Notes: generated from the sequence alone by a model not told the origin. A DNA stretch of 54,391 bases from Afipia sp. (GCA_017308495.1 JAFKES010000121.1:1-54391), one strand, 5' to 3'; counted from the first letter of the stretch, positions 25,322 to 33,765 are shown. Numbers and translations are program-made.

Positions 25322-27157
25322 ATGATTGAAGCGCGAAACCTTTCGTATTTCATTGCTGCTTGCCAACAACTGCATCTGGCAAAAGCCGCCGATGAGCTAG
25401 ATGTTGCGCCGTCTACTTTAAGCATGGCCTTGAAGTCGCTTGAGGAAGACCTGTCGCTTCCTCTTTTCGCTCCAGCCAAGGTCGGCTTGTTGCCGACCCC
25501 AAATGCCATGTGGCTGTACCCAGCGGCAGTAACGCTGCTTCACTCTGAAAGTTTCGCGCGAAGTTTCACTGCGCAGAATGCCACGGAGGTTGCGGACCAC
25601 GTAGTAATTCGCCCCCACCTCATTTTCACGATTGGTCGTTTTGCTAAGGCCGTAAGCTGCGTCATTGAAGCGCTGAGGCCCGAGTTTCCAGCTACTTTTT
25701 TTGAGCCGCGCTGGGATCTCGGCGACAAGGAATCGTCCTCTCCGTTCGCTGGTCGAATGGCCTCGGTCACAATCGACTACGAGAGAGCCGACGTCCCCGC
25801 CTCCGGCACAACAATGCACATTGTTGATGATCCTTGGGTGCTCGCGCGTGAGCTTCCAGCATCGACCGTTCGCAAGCCATCGATCGAGGAATTGCTTTCT
25901 GGACCGATTGTCGTTCCCGCGCTTCATCCGACTTTGCTCGAAGAGGCATCTCGCTTCATCGGTTCGAGAAGAATGCCCAATGCTCGCTTTGTTGCCGTTG
26001 ATCCAAGCATACTCCCACAACTTGCCCGCGAAGCGCCGGATACTTCTTTTCTCATTCCCAGAAGCGTCCTCTCAATCAGACTTGGCCTGTTGCGCGTCCA
26101 CGCAGCGCTGGTGGGCGACGCGCTGGTCAGCAAGATCAGTGCCTGGACAGATAGTGACACGCCAGCAACACTAGCATTTATGGAAGCATTGCGACGTCAC
26201 CTGATGAGAGAAGAGCGCAATATCATCTTCGATCCGCAATTGACGTTACGTCAAATACGTTACTTCAAAACCATTTATAGCAGCCGTCATCTGACGGCGG
26301 CTGCGCAAAAAGCCAACATCGCTCAACCAGCGTTATCAAATCAATTGCTGAAGATGGAGACTGTCATCAACCAGCGATTGTTTGATCGCCATCGCGACGG
26401 TTTGGTGCCGACGCTGGCTGGCGATCGATTGTTCCAGGCCAGCGCGGCCATTTCATTGGCTCTGGAGAAGCTTGAAAGCGGTCGGACCGAAGCGTCGAGC
26501 CATGCCGGCGGCACTATCCGGATCGGAGTGTTGCCCGCAATCGATCACACCAGTCAAATGCTCAGCACAATCGCCAAAGCAATCGGAAAATGGCGTGAGA
26601 TTCATCCGTCCGTGACGATGCGTGTTCTGGAAGCACCAAATGGCGCACTTCAGGAATGGCTACTGGAAGGCAAGATCAGTCTCGCGATCGTCGAAACGGA
26701 TCTGCCGCAACTCGCACGCTTTAACCTGGGACAGATAGAAGAAATGGCTGTCGTCGCCAATCCGCGCTTTGGCTTGGTCAATCAGGGAAATATCTCGTTC
26801 TCTGAGTTACAGAGGCTCCCCTTGATTTTGCCGACGTCTGTATTTGGCATCCGGCAAGAAATCGACGCAACTGCCGGCAAGGTGGGCGTTAGGATCAAGC
26901 CTCAGCTTGAGATAAACTCGCTGCCGATGACAATCATGCTGGTGCGCGAGAATCCTCTGGTAACAATCCTTCCACCAACCACGGTCAGCGCCCACGTCGC
27001 GCGCGGTGACCTGATCTGTCATCAGATCATAGAGCCGGCGGTCTCCCGCAAGCTCTATGCAATCTATTCGGACTCCCGCCCGCTCAATACGCCGGAACGA
27101 AACTTCATCCGCCTTTTGCGCGAGGGCATGGCAATCATACCTCCGAAAACGCCATAG
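25322..27157 (+). CDS. Two-headed LysR regulator (two complete LysR units in tandem)
   Basis: The 611-residue protein contains two LysR units. Residues about 5-60 form a first winged helix-turn-helix (L-A-K-A-A-D-E-L-D-V-A-P-S-T-L-S), followed by a diverged effector domain. Residues about 308-370 form a second (L-T-A-A-A-Q-K-A-N-I-A-Q-P-A-L-S), followed by a well-conserved effector domain to the end. Normal LysR proteins are about 300 residues. The frame is uninterrupted across the junction, so it is a fusion and not two genes. A TTG at 25289 is in frame, but the ATG at 25322 fits the usual LysR start. It converges with the urocanase-like gene (14 bases between stops) and probably controls both catabolic operons. 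Confidence 0.9.
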   Translation: MIEARNLSYFIAACQQLHLAKAADELDVAPSTLSMALKSLEEDLSLPLFAPAKVGLLPTPNAMWLYPAAVTLLHSESFARSFTAQNATEVADHVVIRPHLIFTIGRFAKAVSCVIEALRPEFPATFFEPRWDLGDKESSSPFAGRMASVTIDYERADVPASGTTMHIVDDPWVLARELPASTVRKPSIEELLSGPIVVPALHPTLLEEASRFIGSRRMPNARFVAVDPSILPQLAREAPDTSFLIPRSVLSIRLGLLRVHAALVGDALVSKISAWTDSDTPATLAFMEALRRHLMREERNIIFDPQLTLRQIRYFKTIYSSRHLTAAAQKANIAQPALSNQLLKMETVINQRLFDRHRDGLVPTLAGDRLFQASAAISLALEKLESGRTEASSHAGGTIRIGVLPAIDHTSQMLSTIAKAIGKWREIHPSVTMRVLEAPNGALQEWLLEGKISLAIVETDLPQLARFNLGQIEEMAVVANPRFGLVNQGNISFSELQRLPLILPTSVFGIRQEIDATAGKVGVRIKPQLEINSLPMTIMLVRENPLVTILPPTTVSAHVARGDLICHQIIEPAVSRKLYAIYSDSRPLNTPERNFIRLLREGMAIIPPKTP

Positions 27158-27171
27158 ACGCTATTGCCCAC

Positions 27172-28737
27172 TTAGATCCGCTCGGATAGAGGACGCGATA
27201 GGCGAAGCCGGTCGTCAGCCTCGGGACTGCCATCTGCGATGATGGTGACTCCGGAACTGGTCATGTAACCGGAATAGCCTCCGCCGCCGGAATGAATGGC
27301 CACGAGATCCGCCTGCGATGAACACATCGCGAGAGCATTTAGCAGCGGCCAATCGGCAATGGCATCCGATCCATCCCGCATACGCTCCGTCATAATGTTC
27401 GGATGCGCCATGGCTCCAGCGTCGAGGTGGTCGCGCGTGAACGCAACCGGCCCCGACAGAACGCCTTCGCGAACCATCTTGTTCACCGCGAGCCCAAGTT
27501 TGGTGCGTTCGCCGTGACCAAGCCACGCGATGCGGGCCGGCAGCCCCTCGAACGGCACATTTTTCCGGGCCAACTCAATCCAGTTCGTAACGATTCGATT
27601 GTCGGAGAATCCCGCCAGAACATAATCATCGATCTTGCGAATATCGTCAGCGTCATTCGAGAGAGCGATCCAGCGGAACGGTCCAATCGCCCGGCTGAAC
27701 ATCGGCCGCAGGAAGGCCTCCGTAAAAATCGGAATATCAAAAGCGTCGGTAACGCCGCCGTCGCGCGCCTGGGTGCGAATGAGGTTGCCGTTGTCAAAAA
27801 CGACTGAACCCGCCTTCTGAAAGCCGAGCATAGCACGAACATGCCGGACGATCGATGCGCGGCTGTCCTCCATTAATCTCACCGGATCGTCCTTGCGCAT
27901 CGCGCGTGCTTCGGCGAGCGTGCGGTTGGCGGGAATGTAACCGTATATCAGATCGTGCGCCGAGGTCTGATCGGTAACAACATCCGGAACAATCCCGCGT
28001 GCAAGAATATCTTCGTAGACATCAGCAGCGTTCCCAAGCAAACCGATAGAGATCGCTCGCTTCGCCGCCCGCGCTTCGGCTACCATAGCAAGCGCTTCAT
28101 CAAGGTTGGCTGCTTGCTTTTCGAGAAAGCCGTTCTCGATCCGCTTGCGAATGCGCTCCGGATCGATCTCAACGCAAAGAGTCACCGCACCGGCGAGGCG
28201 GCCTGCAAGTGGTTGAGCACCCCCCATGCCCCCAAGTCCCGCAGTCAGCACGAAGCGCCCGGCAAGCTCGCCATCGAAATGGCGTTCGCCGATACGCATG
28301 AATATCTCATAGGTGCCCTGAATCACGCCTTGCGAGCCAATGTACTGCCAATCGCCAGCCGTCAACCCGCCCCAGCAGATCAATCCTTTCTCTTCCAATT
28401 CGTAGAAATTCTCGGCCTTAGCCCACTGACCGACCATGTTGCAGTTCGCCATGATGACAATGGGCGCACGCTCATGCGTCTTTAGAACGCCAATGGGCTT
28501 GCCAGACTGAACGATCAAAGTTTCATCGTCGTTCATGGTGCGTAGCGTCTCGACGATCTTATCGTGCGAGGGCCAGTCGCGCGCCGCGCGGCCAAGCGCT
28601 GCGTAAACGACCAGGTTGGCTGGATCCTCGCCAACAGCCAGCACATTCTCCAGCAAACGGAGCAGGCCTTCCTGACGCCAGCCCTTACAGCGTAAATTTG
28701 ATCCAGTGGTTACAGAAAACTGACGGGTCATGGGCAT
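27172..28737 (-). CDS. Urocanase-family hydratase with altered active site
   Basis: The 521-residue protein aligns with urocanate hydratase along most of its length: V-Q-S-G-K-P-I-G-V-L-K-T-H (77-89), T-A-G-L-G-G-M-G-G-A-Q-P-L-A (165-178), V-T-D-Q-T-S-A-H-D (254-262), R-D-H-L-D-A-G (435-441) and R-D-G-S-D-A-I-A-D-W-P-L-L-N-A (454-468). These bind NAD+ and substrate. However, the residue aligned with the cysteine reported as essential in Pseudomonas HutU (Cys410) is Ala404 here. The L-F-C-R-G cysteine is Ser348, and H-H-G-G-G-V-G-M-G becomes I-H-S-G-G-G-G-Y-S. The C-terminus is about 35 residues shorter. It probably hydrates a modified urocanate such as thio-, S-methylthio- or N-methyl-urocanate. 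It starts 3 bases after the DUF917 gene. Confidence 0.85.
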   Translation of the reverse strand: MPMTRQFSVTTGSNLRCKGWRQEGLLRLLENVLAVGEDPANLVVYAALGRAARDWPSHDKIVETLRTMNDDETLIVQSGKPIGVLKTHERAPIVIMANCNMVGQWAKAENFYELEEKGLICWGGLTAGDWQYIGSQGVIQGTYEIFMRIGERHFDGELAGRFVLTAGLGGMGGAQPLAGRLAGAVTLCVEIDPERIRKRIENGFLEKQAANLDEALAMVAEARAAKRAISIGLLGNAADVYEDILARGIVPDVVTDQTSAHDLIYGYIPANRTLAEARAMRKDDPVRLMEDSRASIVRHVRAMLGFQKAGSVVFDNGNLIRTQARDGGVTDAFDIPIFTEAFLRPMFSRAIGPFRWIALSNDADDIRKIDDYVLAGFSDNRIVTNWIELARKNVPFEGLPARIAWLGHGERTKLGLAVNKMVREGVLSGPVAFTRDHLDAGAMAHPNIMTERMRDGSDAIADWPLLNALAMCSSQADLVAIHSGGGGYSGYMTSSGVTIIADGSPEADDRLRLSRPLSERI

Positions 28738-28740
28738 CTC

Positions 28741-29829
28741 TCAGGCTAATGCGTATTTTGCCAATGCAATTCCCAACGCCTTTTCGGCTACGGGATAGAC
28801 ACTTGGATCCTTAACCGAGGCACTCAAGGGAATTTCGGTCTTGTCGATGTGAAAAACCAGAACCTCCATACCCTCATGAACATGTCCGACGCTGATGGGC
28901 TTACCATCGCGATCAAGCGTCGTAATCACGTCGGGGAATGTCGCAACTCGCCGACCATCGCCATCGTCGACGGCCATGTATTCGTTCATAACGTGTAAAA
29001 CGAGGTCGCGACCACCACACCGCACAGTAATCGTACCGACATCGAACGCTTCTTCCGTATATGTGACAGCCTTTTTCTTGACCGTACCCTGGCCCAGAAT
29101 CGTTCCGTTTGTGTTGTTGCAAATGGCATCAATCACTGCCGTTCCGCCTTTTGGCTCGGCGCCGCGAATGGCCTCGCCGAGCGCCAAGGCACGTGAAATG
29201 CCGCCCAGCGCCGCGTTCTTGCGCACATAGCTCGCGCGCAATGGATTGCGGCAAGACGCGATGAACCCCCCCGACATATCGGACGCCTTGCGGAGAACAG
29301 GCGATATCTTTGCGGTCGCTCCCCGCACCACAAGCTCGATGTATGAATTGGAGTCGCGATGACCGCCAACCGCAGTTTGGATCGTCGGCTCAGGGCTGTT
29401 CGCCATACCGATCGACCCCATGTCACCGGTCGGGTGAGCCCGGATGTCACCCACCGCATCTATCACCTTGGTGCCGAGCATGGCTGACGGCAGCCATGCA
29501 TTCATAGTGCTCGACATTCCGTTCTGGCCGATGATCAAGCCATAGAGTGGCGCCCCGAGTTCATCTTGCAAAAGCTGGACGGCGCGAACGTAGTCGATGC
29601 CAAGCATTTCCCATTGGGTCGTTCCGGCCGGCGCCCCAATCGCCGCCGCCGTAGCAATCCATGCATCGTCCGCGACTTCATCCATATCGACAAGTTCGGG
29701 CCTGCCGACCGAGACAGCCGTAGTGCCGAGCATACGTCCGTGATCGACCCAGCCACCACCGCCAGCCGCGAACACGGAACCGCCGCGAATTGCAGCCTCA
29801 ACGTCATCAAGGGTAAGAATACGCCCCAT
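28741..29829 (-). CDS. DUF917 / S-methyl-thiohydantoin desulfurase-type protein
   Basis: The 362-residue protein starts with a short helix and the F-A-A-G-G-G-G-W segment typical of DUF917. Later it has S-G-G-F-I-A-S-C-R-N-P and a C-terminal domain with E-G-M-E-V-L-V-F. As I recall, Pfam has renamed the N-terminal DUF917 domain S-Me-THD after an enzyme that removes the sulfur substituent from an S-methyl-thiohydantoin; many members remain untested. The ATG at 29829 lies 2 bases after the upstream carbamoylase stop, so the frame open to 30114 is not the start. Its place between a carbamoylase and a urocanase homologue fits a step from a (thio)hydantoin intermediate to hydantoin-propionate. Confidence 0.82.
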   Translation of the reverse strand: MGRILTLDDVEAAIRGGSVFAAGGGGWVDHGRMLGTTAVSVGRPELVDMDEVADDAWIATAAAIGAPAGTTQWEMLGIDYVRAVQLLQDELGAPLYGLIIGQNGMSSTMNAWLPSAMLGTKVIDAVGDIRAHPTGDMGSIGMANSPEPTIQTAVGGHRDSNSYIELVVRGATAKISPVLRKASDMSGGFIASCRNPLRASYVRKNAALGGISRALALGEAIRGAEPKGGTAVIDAICNNTNGTILGQGTVKKKAVTYTEEAFDVGTITVRCGGRDLVLHVMNEYMAVDDGDGRRVATFPDVITTLDRDGKPISVGHVHEGMEVLVFHIDKTEIPLSASVKDPSVYPVAEKALGIALAKYALA

Positions 29830-29831
29830 AA

Positions 29832-31121
29832 CTATTCCTTTTCTGTTTCCTGACGGGGAACACGCTGAGTTCCGGCATCGAAGCAACGAACTGCTTCCAT
29901 GATTGTCGTTGCTCCGGCGGCGATCGCATTTCGCTCGGCCCACTCTTCCGGAGCGTGGCTCTTTCCCCCGCGACAGGGAACAAACACCATTGCAACGGGC
30001 GCGATCTGCGCCACAAAGGCAGCGTCGTGCCCTGCACCGCTCGCTAACGGCATGGTGGAAAAGCCAAATGCTTGAGCGCCCGCCACAAGCAGAGCCTGCA
30101 GGCCCGGGGCGCAATCGACCGGCATTGTATCGGACAAACGCTCGAATACCGCTCGCTCGACCCGTGCAGCCTTCGCACTTTCACAACTCGCCTGATCAAT
30201 TGCCGCAACGAAGCGTTCCGTCATGGGCCGATGGCTGCTACGCGCATCAACCACAAGACGAACGCGTTGGGGCACCACATTGGCGGCATTTGGAATGACA
30301 TCGAGACACCCAACCGTCGCGACGAAATAGCCCGACTTCTCGTTGGCAAGGTGCTCCGCGTGGCGCCGAATTGCCGTAACGACATTGGCAGCGGCTACCA
30401 GCGCATCCCGGCGCAAATCCATGGGCGCAGTCCCGGCATGATCGGCGCCGCCTTCAAAGACAATCTCAAGCCGTGTGATACCTACGATACCGCTCACAAT
30501 ACCAAGGTCGATATTACGAGCTTCTAGAACAGGCCCCTGTTCGATATGCAATTCAAAGAACGCGCGCACGTCACGGCGCGTCATCGCGCCCACCAGCTTC
30601 GGATCGCCGCCGACCCGTTGCAGGGCCTCGGCCAATTTCTCGCCCGCGGGGCCGACCATGCCCAGATGCCCAGGGCCCAGTTGCCCCACCATTCCTCGAC
30701 TGCCGACGCAGGACAAACCGAAATCGCTCGGCTCCTCCGCCAGGAAGTCCACAACCTCGAGCGTGTGACGCAATTGCGTCCCTGAATCCCGCAACGCGCG
30801 GGCAATCTCAAGCGCAGCGATAACACCGGCAATCCCGTCAAAACGTCCGCCCGACGGCACGGTATCACTGTGCGATCCGAGCATGATCGTGCCAGCATCA
30901 GGATCGCTACCCTCTCGTCGGCCGATCAGATTGCCGGCCTCATCGATACGAACAGCAAGACCAGCGTCGATAAAGCGCGCCGCCAGAAAGGCCCGCCCTT
31001 CCAGAAAGCGGGGCGTAAATGATCGGCGCGTAAAGGGCCTGTCCGGCTCTGTAATGGCGGACAGCGCCATCACGTCGTCCCAAAGACGATCCGCGTCGAG
31101 AGGCAGGTTTCCGACTGACAT
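29832..31121 (-). CDS. M20-family hydantoinase/carbamoylase-type amidase
   Basis: The 429-residue metalloenzyme has the M20 metal-site motifs G-S-H84-S-D-T-V-P-S-G-G-R-F-D95-G, E-E130-P-S-D-F-G, F-E-L-H-I-E-Q-G-P and the C-terminal G-K-S-H-A-P-E-E-W. A lid/dimerisation insert sits in the middle. This is the subfamily of N-carbamoyl-L-amino acid hydrolases, allantoate amidohydrolases and ureidopropionases, which cleave a carbamoyl or ureido group to CO2, NH3 and an amine. It lies between the cyclic amidohydrolase (18 bases upstream) and the DUF917 gene (2 bases downstream). In this setting N-carbamoyl-glutamate is the best candidate substrate, giving glutamate. The substrate call is inference. 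Confidence 0.88.
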   Translation of the reverse strand: MSVGNLPLDADRLWDDVMALSAITEPDRPFTRRSFTPRFLEGRAFLAARFIDAGLAVRIDEAGNLIGRREGSDPDAGTIMLGSHSDTVPSGGRFDGIAGVIAALEIARALRDSGTQLRHTLEVVDFLAEEPSDFGLSCVGSRGMVGQLGPGHLGMVGPAGEKLAEALQRVGGDPKLVGAMTRRDVRAFFELHIEQGPVLEARNIDLGIVSGIVGITRLEIVFEGGADHAGTAPMDLRRDALVAAANVVTAIRRHAEHLANEKSGYFVATVGCLDVIPNAANVVPQRVRLVVDARSSHRPMTERFVAAIDQASCESAKAARVERAVFERLSDTMPVDCAPGLQALLVAGAQAFGFSTMPLASGAGHDAAFVAQIAPVAMVFVPCRGGKSHAPEEWAERNAIAAGATTIMEAVRCFDAGTQRVPRQETEKE

Positions 31122-31139
31122 CAGTTTCTTGGCCCGTAC

Positions 31140-32501
31140 TTATCGTTGCCCGGCGCGCCGCACGGGACGCACGAAGCGACCATGACCGGGCTTCGCCAAA
31201 ACCTTGCCATCCGCCATGATGCATTCGCCGCGAAGGAATGTCCCAACGATGCGGTACGGTAGCGTCAATCCGTCGTAGGGACTCCATGACACAAAGTTAT
31301 TGCTGCTGTCGGCTGCGTAGTAGGTGTATGGGTCACGTCGCGCCAGCACGATGTCCGCGTCACGCCCGGGAGCCAGTGCGCCTTTTGCATGTCCCAGGCG
31401 GAACAGATTTGCAGGATTGTGAGCCAACAACCTCGCCGCGAAAGACAGCGAGAGTCCACGTTGATCAAGGCCCTTAAGCAGGAGGGCGTAGAGCGCCTCG
31501 AGGCCCGGTACACCCGACGCATTCTTAAGCATGTTGGGATCGCTCTTGCGATCCAGCGACCAGCTCACATGGTCGGTGGAAACAATTGTAATGTTACCGG
31601 CCGCCAAATGACGCCAGAGCGACTCGCGTTCATGCTTCGATCTGACAGGAGGATTGATCTTGGCCCGGCCGAGAAGACGCCGGACATCGTCCTCTTCGCT
31701 CAGAGTCAAATAGTGGATACAGGCTTCCACCGTCGCATCAAATCCCTGAGCACGATAACCGGCTGCCAGATCATAGCCGCGACCGATAGAGCAGTGAACA
31801 ACATGCGCAGAGCAGTTGGTGGCGGCCCCCAGTTCATAGACCTCAGCCATGGCCACCGCTTCCGTCACCGGAGGACGGCTCTTGCCATGCGCGCTGTAAT
31901 CCGTGATCCCCTGCGCTTCGATCTCGGCGATCGCAGCGCGCACCATTTCGTCGTTTTCGTTGTGCACACCGGCGGCAAGGCCATGCGGCGCGATGGCAGC
32001 AAAAAAACGATACAGCTTGTCGAGCGGGATGCGCGGAAATCGTTCGGGATGCGTGCCGAATGTTGAGAACTTGAACGCAGCAGCACCGGCAGCGACCAGT
32101 TCATCGACACGGGACGCCTCATCGTTGGGATGAATCGTCGCATAAAGTGCAAAGTCAACGCGCGCCTGCTCGCCGGCCGTTTGCACTTTGCGGTCAAAAC
32201 GCTCGGCCGTCGCAATGAGATCCCCCTCGTCATAGGGCATATCGACGATAGTGGTGACACCTCCTGCGGCCGCGCTGCGGGTCGACCACACAAAGTCTTC
32301 CTGATCCTTTTGACTCCGGCTATGCACCTGCCCGTCAATCGCACCCGGCAGCACCACAAAGCCGGGGCCGCCGTGACGCTCTCCACTCGGAGGAGCGTTC
32401 TCGCCCACATGAATCACCTGCCCCGCGCTGACAAGGACCCAGCCCCTCTCGATCACGCGATCCGCAAGAACAACAGAGCCGACAAAAACCTGATCTTGCA
32501 T
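31140..32501 (-). CDS. Cyclic amidohydrolase (hydantoinase/dihydroorotase/allantoinase superfamily)
   Basis: The 453-residue TIM-barrel hydrolase has the metal-site regions of the superfamily: P-G-A-I-D56-G-Q58-V-H60-S-R, the carboxylated lysine region A-A-F-K144-F-S-T-F-G, G-V-H180-N-E-N, S-A-H-V-V-H-C-S and S-T-D-H-V-S-W. It also has the beta-sandwich G-R-D-A-D-I-V-L near the C-terminus. The first histidine of the usual H-x-H pair is glutamine (Q58-V-H60), a substitution also seen in some dihydroorotase-type proteins. It should open a five- or six-membered cyclic diamide. It is the first gene of the four-gene operon, and the paired carbamoylase suggests a hydantoin-to-carbamoyl amino acid step. 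Confidence 0.87.
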   Translation of the reverse strand: MQDQVFVGSVVLADRVIERGWVLVSAGQVIHVGENAPPSGERHGGPGFVVLPGAIDGQVHSRSQKDQEDFVWSTRSAAAGGVTTIVDMPYDEGDLIATAERFDRKVQTAGEQARVDFALYATIHPNDEASRVDELVAAGAAAFKFSTFGTHPERFPRIPLDKLYRFFAAIAPHGLAAGVHNENDEMVRAAIAEIEAQGITDYSAHGKSRPPVTEAVAMAEVYELGAATNCSAHVVHCSIGRGYDLAAGYRAQGFDATVEACIHYLTLSEEDDVRRLLGRAKINPPVRSKHERESLWRHLAAGNITIVSTDHVSWSLDRKSDPNMLKNASGVPGLEALYALLLKGLDQRGLSLSFAARLLAHNPANLFRLGHAKGALAPGRDADIVLARRDPYTYYAADSSNNFVSWSPYDGLTLPYRIVGTFLRGECIMADGKVLAKPGHGRFVRPVRRAGQR

Positions 32502-32789
32502 ATGGCAAGTCCTTCAACGCATGCGCGAGGCAACGCCGTCGAGGCCCGTTCCAAGGAACCATGACCGGCCACCGCTATCGCTCAAACACGAAGATGACGA
32601 TGCCCGGCACCGGGAACACGACGTTTTTTCTGTACTGCGCCATACTGAAAATCGAAATCGCCGGGCGGGCTTGGCGGACGGCAACAGCACGGTCCCCTTC
32701 GAGCCGACGACTGACCTATCGCCAGGCACTACACTGATGCCAGACCAGACTGCTCGTTCGTTTTAAACTCAGGAGTTTCCTTCCAATGT

Positions 32790-33074
32790 CGCCACTTGGA
32801 CGTCTCCCGGCGCGGCAAAGACGCTCAGCGAAAGCGAATGCGCGTTGCAGTTTTCGCTCAGCTCGAGTGAATTGATGACCACTGGGACCACCGCAAGTTA
32901 TCGGAGGTCAACGGCGAGACTTACAGAGAATACGCACGCTTGCGCGAAAGCGATGGATCTGCGCCTCGCAATCTCGAAGACCTGCGCGCCGCGATCAACC
33001 ACCGCGCCCGTGAAGGCCAAGCTCGTTCATCGACGACAGAACGCGGCGTGGTCACGCTCGCCCCCTGGGGATAG
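32790..33074 (+). pseudogene. Remnant of a tyrosine-type integrase (core-binding domain fragment)
   Basis: The frame 32871-33071 encodes 67 residues including H-W-D-H-R-K-L-S-E-V-N-G-E-T-Y-R-E-Y and N-L-E-D-L-R-A-A-I-N-H-R-A-R-E-G. This is the pattern of the SAM-like core-binding domain of alphaproteobacterial tyrosine recombinases (W-G-x-x-x-L-S-E-V ... L-x-x-L-R-A-A-I-N-H). An in-frame TGA at 32868 cuts it off from a plausible upstream continuation, and a TAG at 33072 ends it. The catalytic domain with R-H-x-x-H and the tyrosine is absent. It lies about 700 bases from the tRNA 3' end, as expected for an integrase of an element inserted there. Confidence 0.6.
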
Positions 33075-33488
33075 GTCCAAACTTGGATGCATCGTCCGTC
33101 TTCAATTTGAGGGGTATCGAGCCAGGGGTGGACACCCGGTCCACCGGCGACTCCATGACCAGCCTGCTCTCGTCGTTACACCACTCTAGAACCGCGCGAT
33201 CGAGGTTCTAGCCGCTCTCCAGAGCCGCGCCATGCCGACGCCGGCCCGGTGCGCGACCGAGCAGTCGGGGCGGCGGGAAAGCGCGCCGCCGGGATTTGGG
33301 GACAGATCGTTCCAGTAATCTGGCGAGGGGCTCACCAGGAATCCCGGTCCAGCCCAACAGAACGCTTGCCGACCGCCCCAACCGGCGGTTTGATGCGCCC
33401 CATGCTCCCGCGTATCATCCATATCCCTCTTTCCGGCCGCGACCGGAAATACTGCGCCCGCCAGCTCTTTATTAAGGAGATCACCCCC
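33075..33488. other. Intergenic stretch after the integrase remnant
   Basis: No supported gene. The frames here have no family motif. It probably contains degraded integrase sequence and the promoter of the cysteine-rich protein gene, whose AAGGAG is at 33475-33480. Confidence 0.45.
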
Positions 33489-33716
33489 GTGAAGCTGAGC
33501 ATTGCAATCGCCGCTATTCTTATGTTCGCGACACCGTCGTTTGCCCAAGGCCCGAGGGCACAATATGGTGGTCAAGGCCCGTGCGCGGCTGAAGTCGCTA
33601 AATTCTGTTCTCACGTAGCGGCTGACACTCAGGCTCGTAATGCCTGTCTGAGAAATCACCGCGATCAGCTTTCGCCCGCCTGTCGCGCTTCCGGACAGCG
33701 AACGAAGGGGCGATAG
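33489..33716 (+). CDS. Small secreted cysteine-rich protein
   Basis: The 75-residue product starts at a GTG with AAGGAG 8 bases upstream. Residues 1-19 are a Sec signal peptide (cleavage near S-F-A-Q). The mature part has C-A-A-E-V-A-K-F-C, then C-L-R-N-H-R-D-Q-L-S-P-A-C. This is one Cys-rich FGFR/GLG1-like repeat, the same module as in the protein at 4719-4988. Function is unknown. It lies between the integrase remnant and the tRNA, so it is formally inside the inferred island. Confidence 0.78.
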   Translation: MKLSIAIAAILMFATPSFAQGPRAQYGGQGPCAAEVAKFCSHVAADTQARNACLRNHRDQLSPACRASGQRTKGR

Positions 33717-33765
33717 GTTCGAAGACGTCCCCCTATCAAATGCGCGGGATAATACCTGATATCTT

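Noticed and set aside
28741-30114. Longer DUF917 protein starting at 30114
   Set aside because: The added 95 residues overlap the carbamoylase gene and are Arg/Cys-rich without homology; the ATG at 29829 begins the family domain.
27172-32501. Plain histidine-utilisation (hut) operon
   Set aside because: No histidase, imidazolonepropionase or formimino-glutamate enzymes are present, and the urocanase homologue lacks the expected cysteines; the hydantoinase/carbamoylase pair points elsewhere.
32521-32766. Small plus-strand frame after the amidohydrolase start
   Set aside because: It lies in the operon's promoter region and has no recognisable motif or ribosome binding site.
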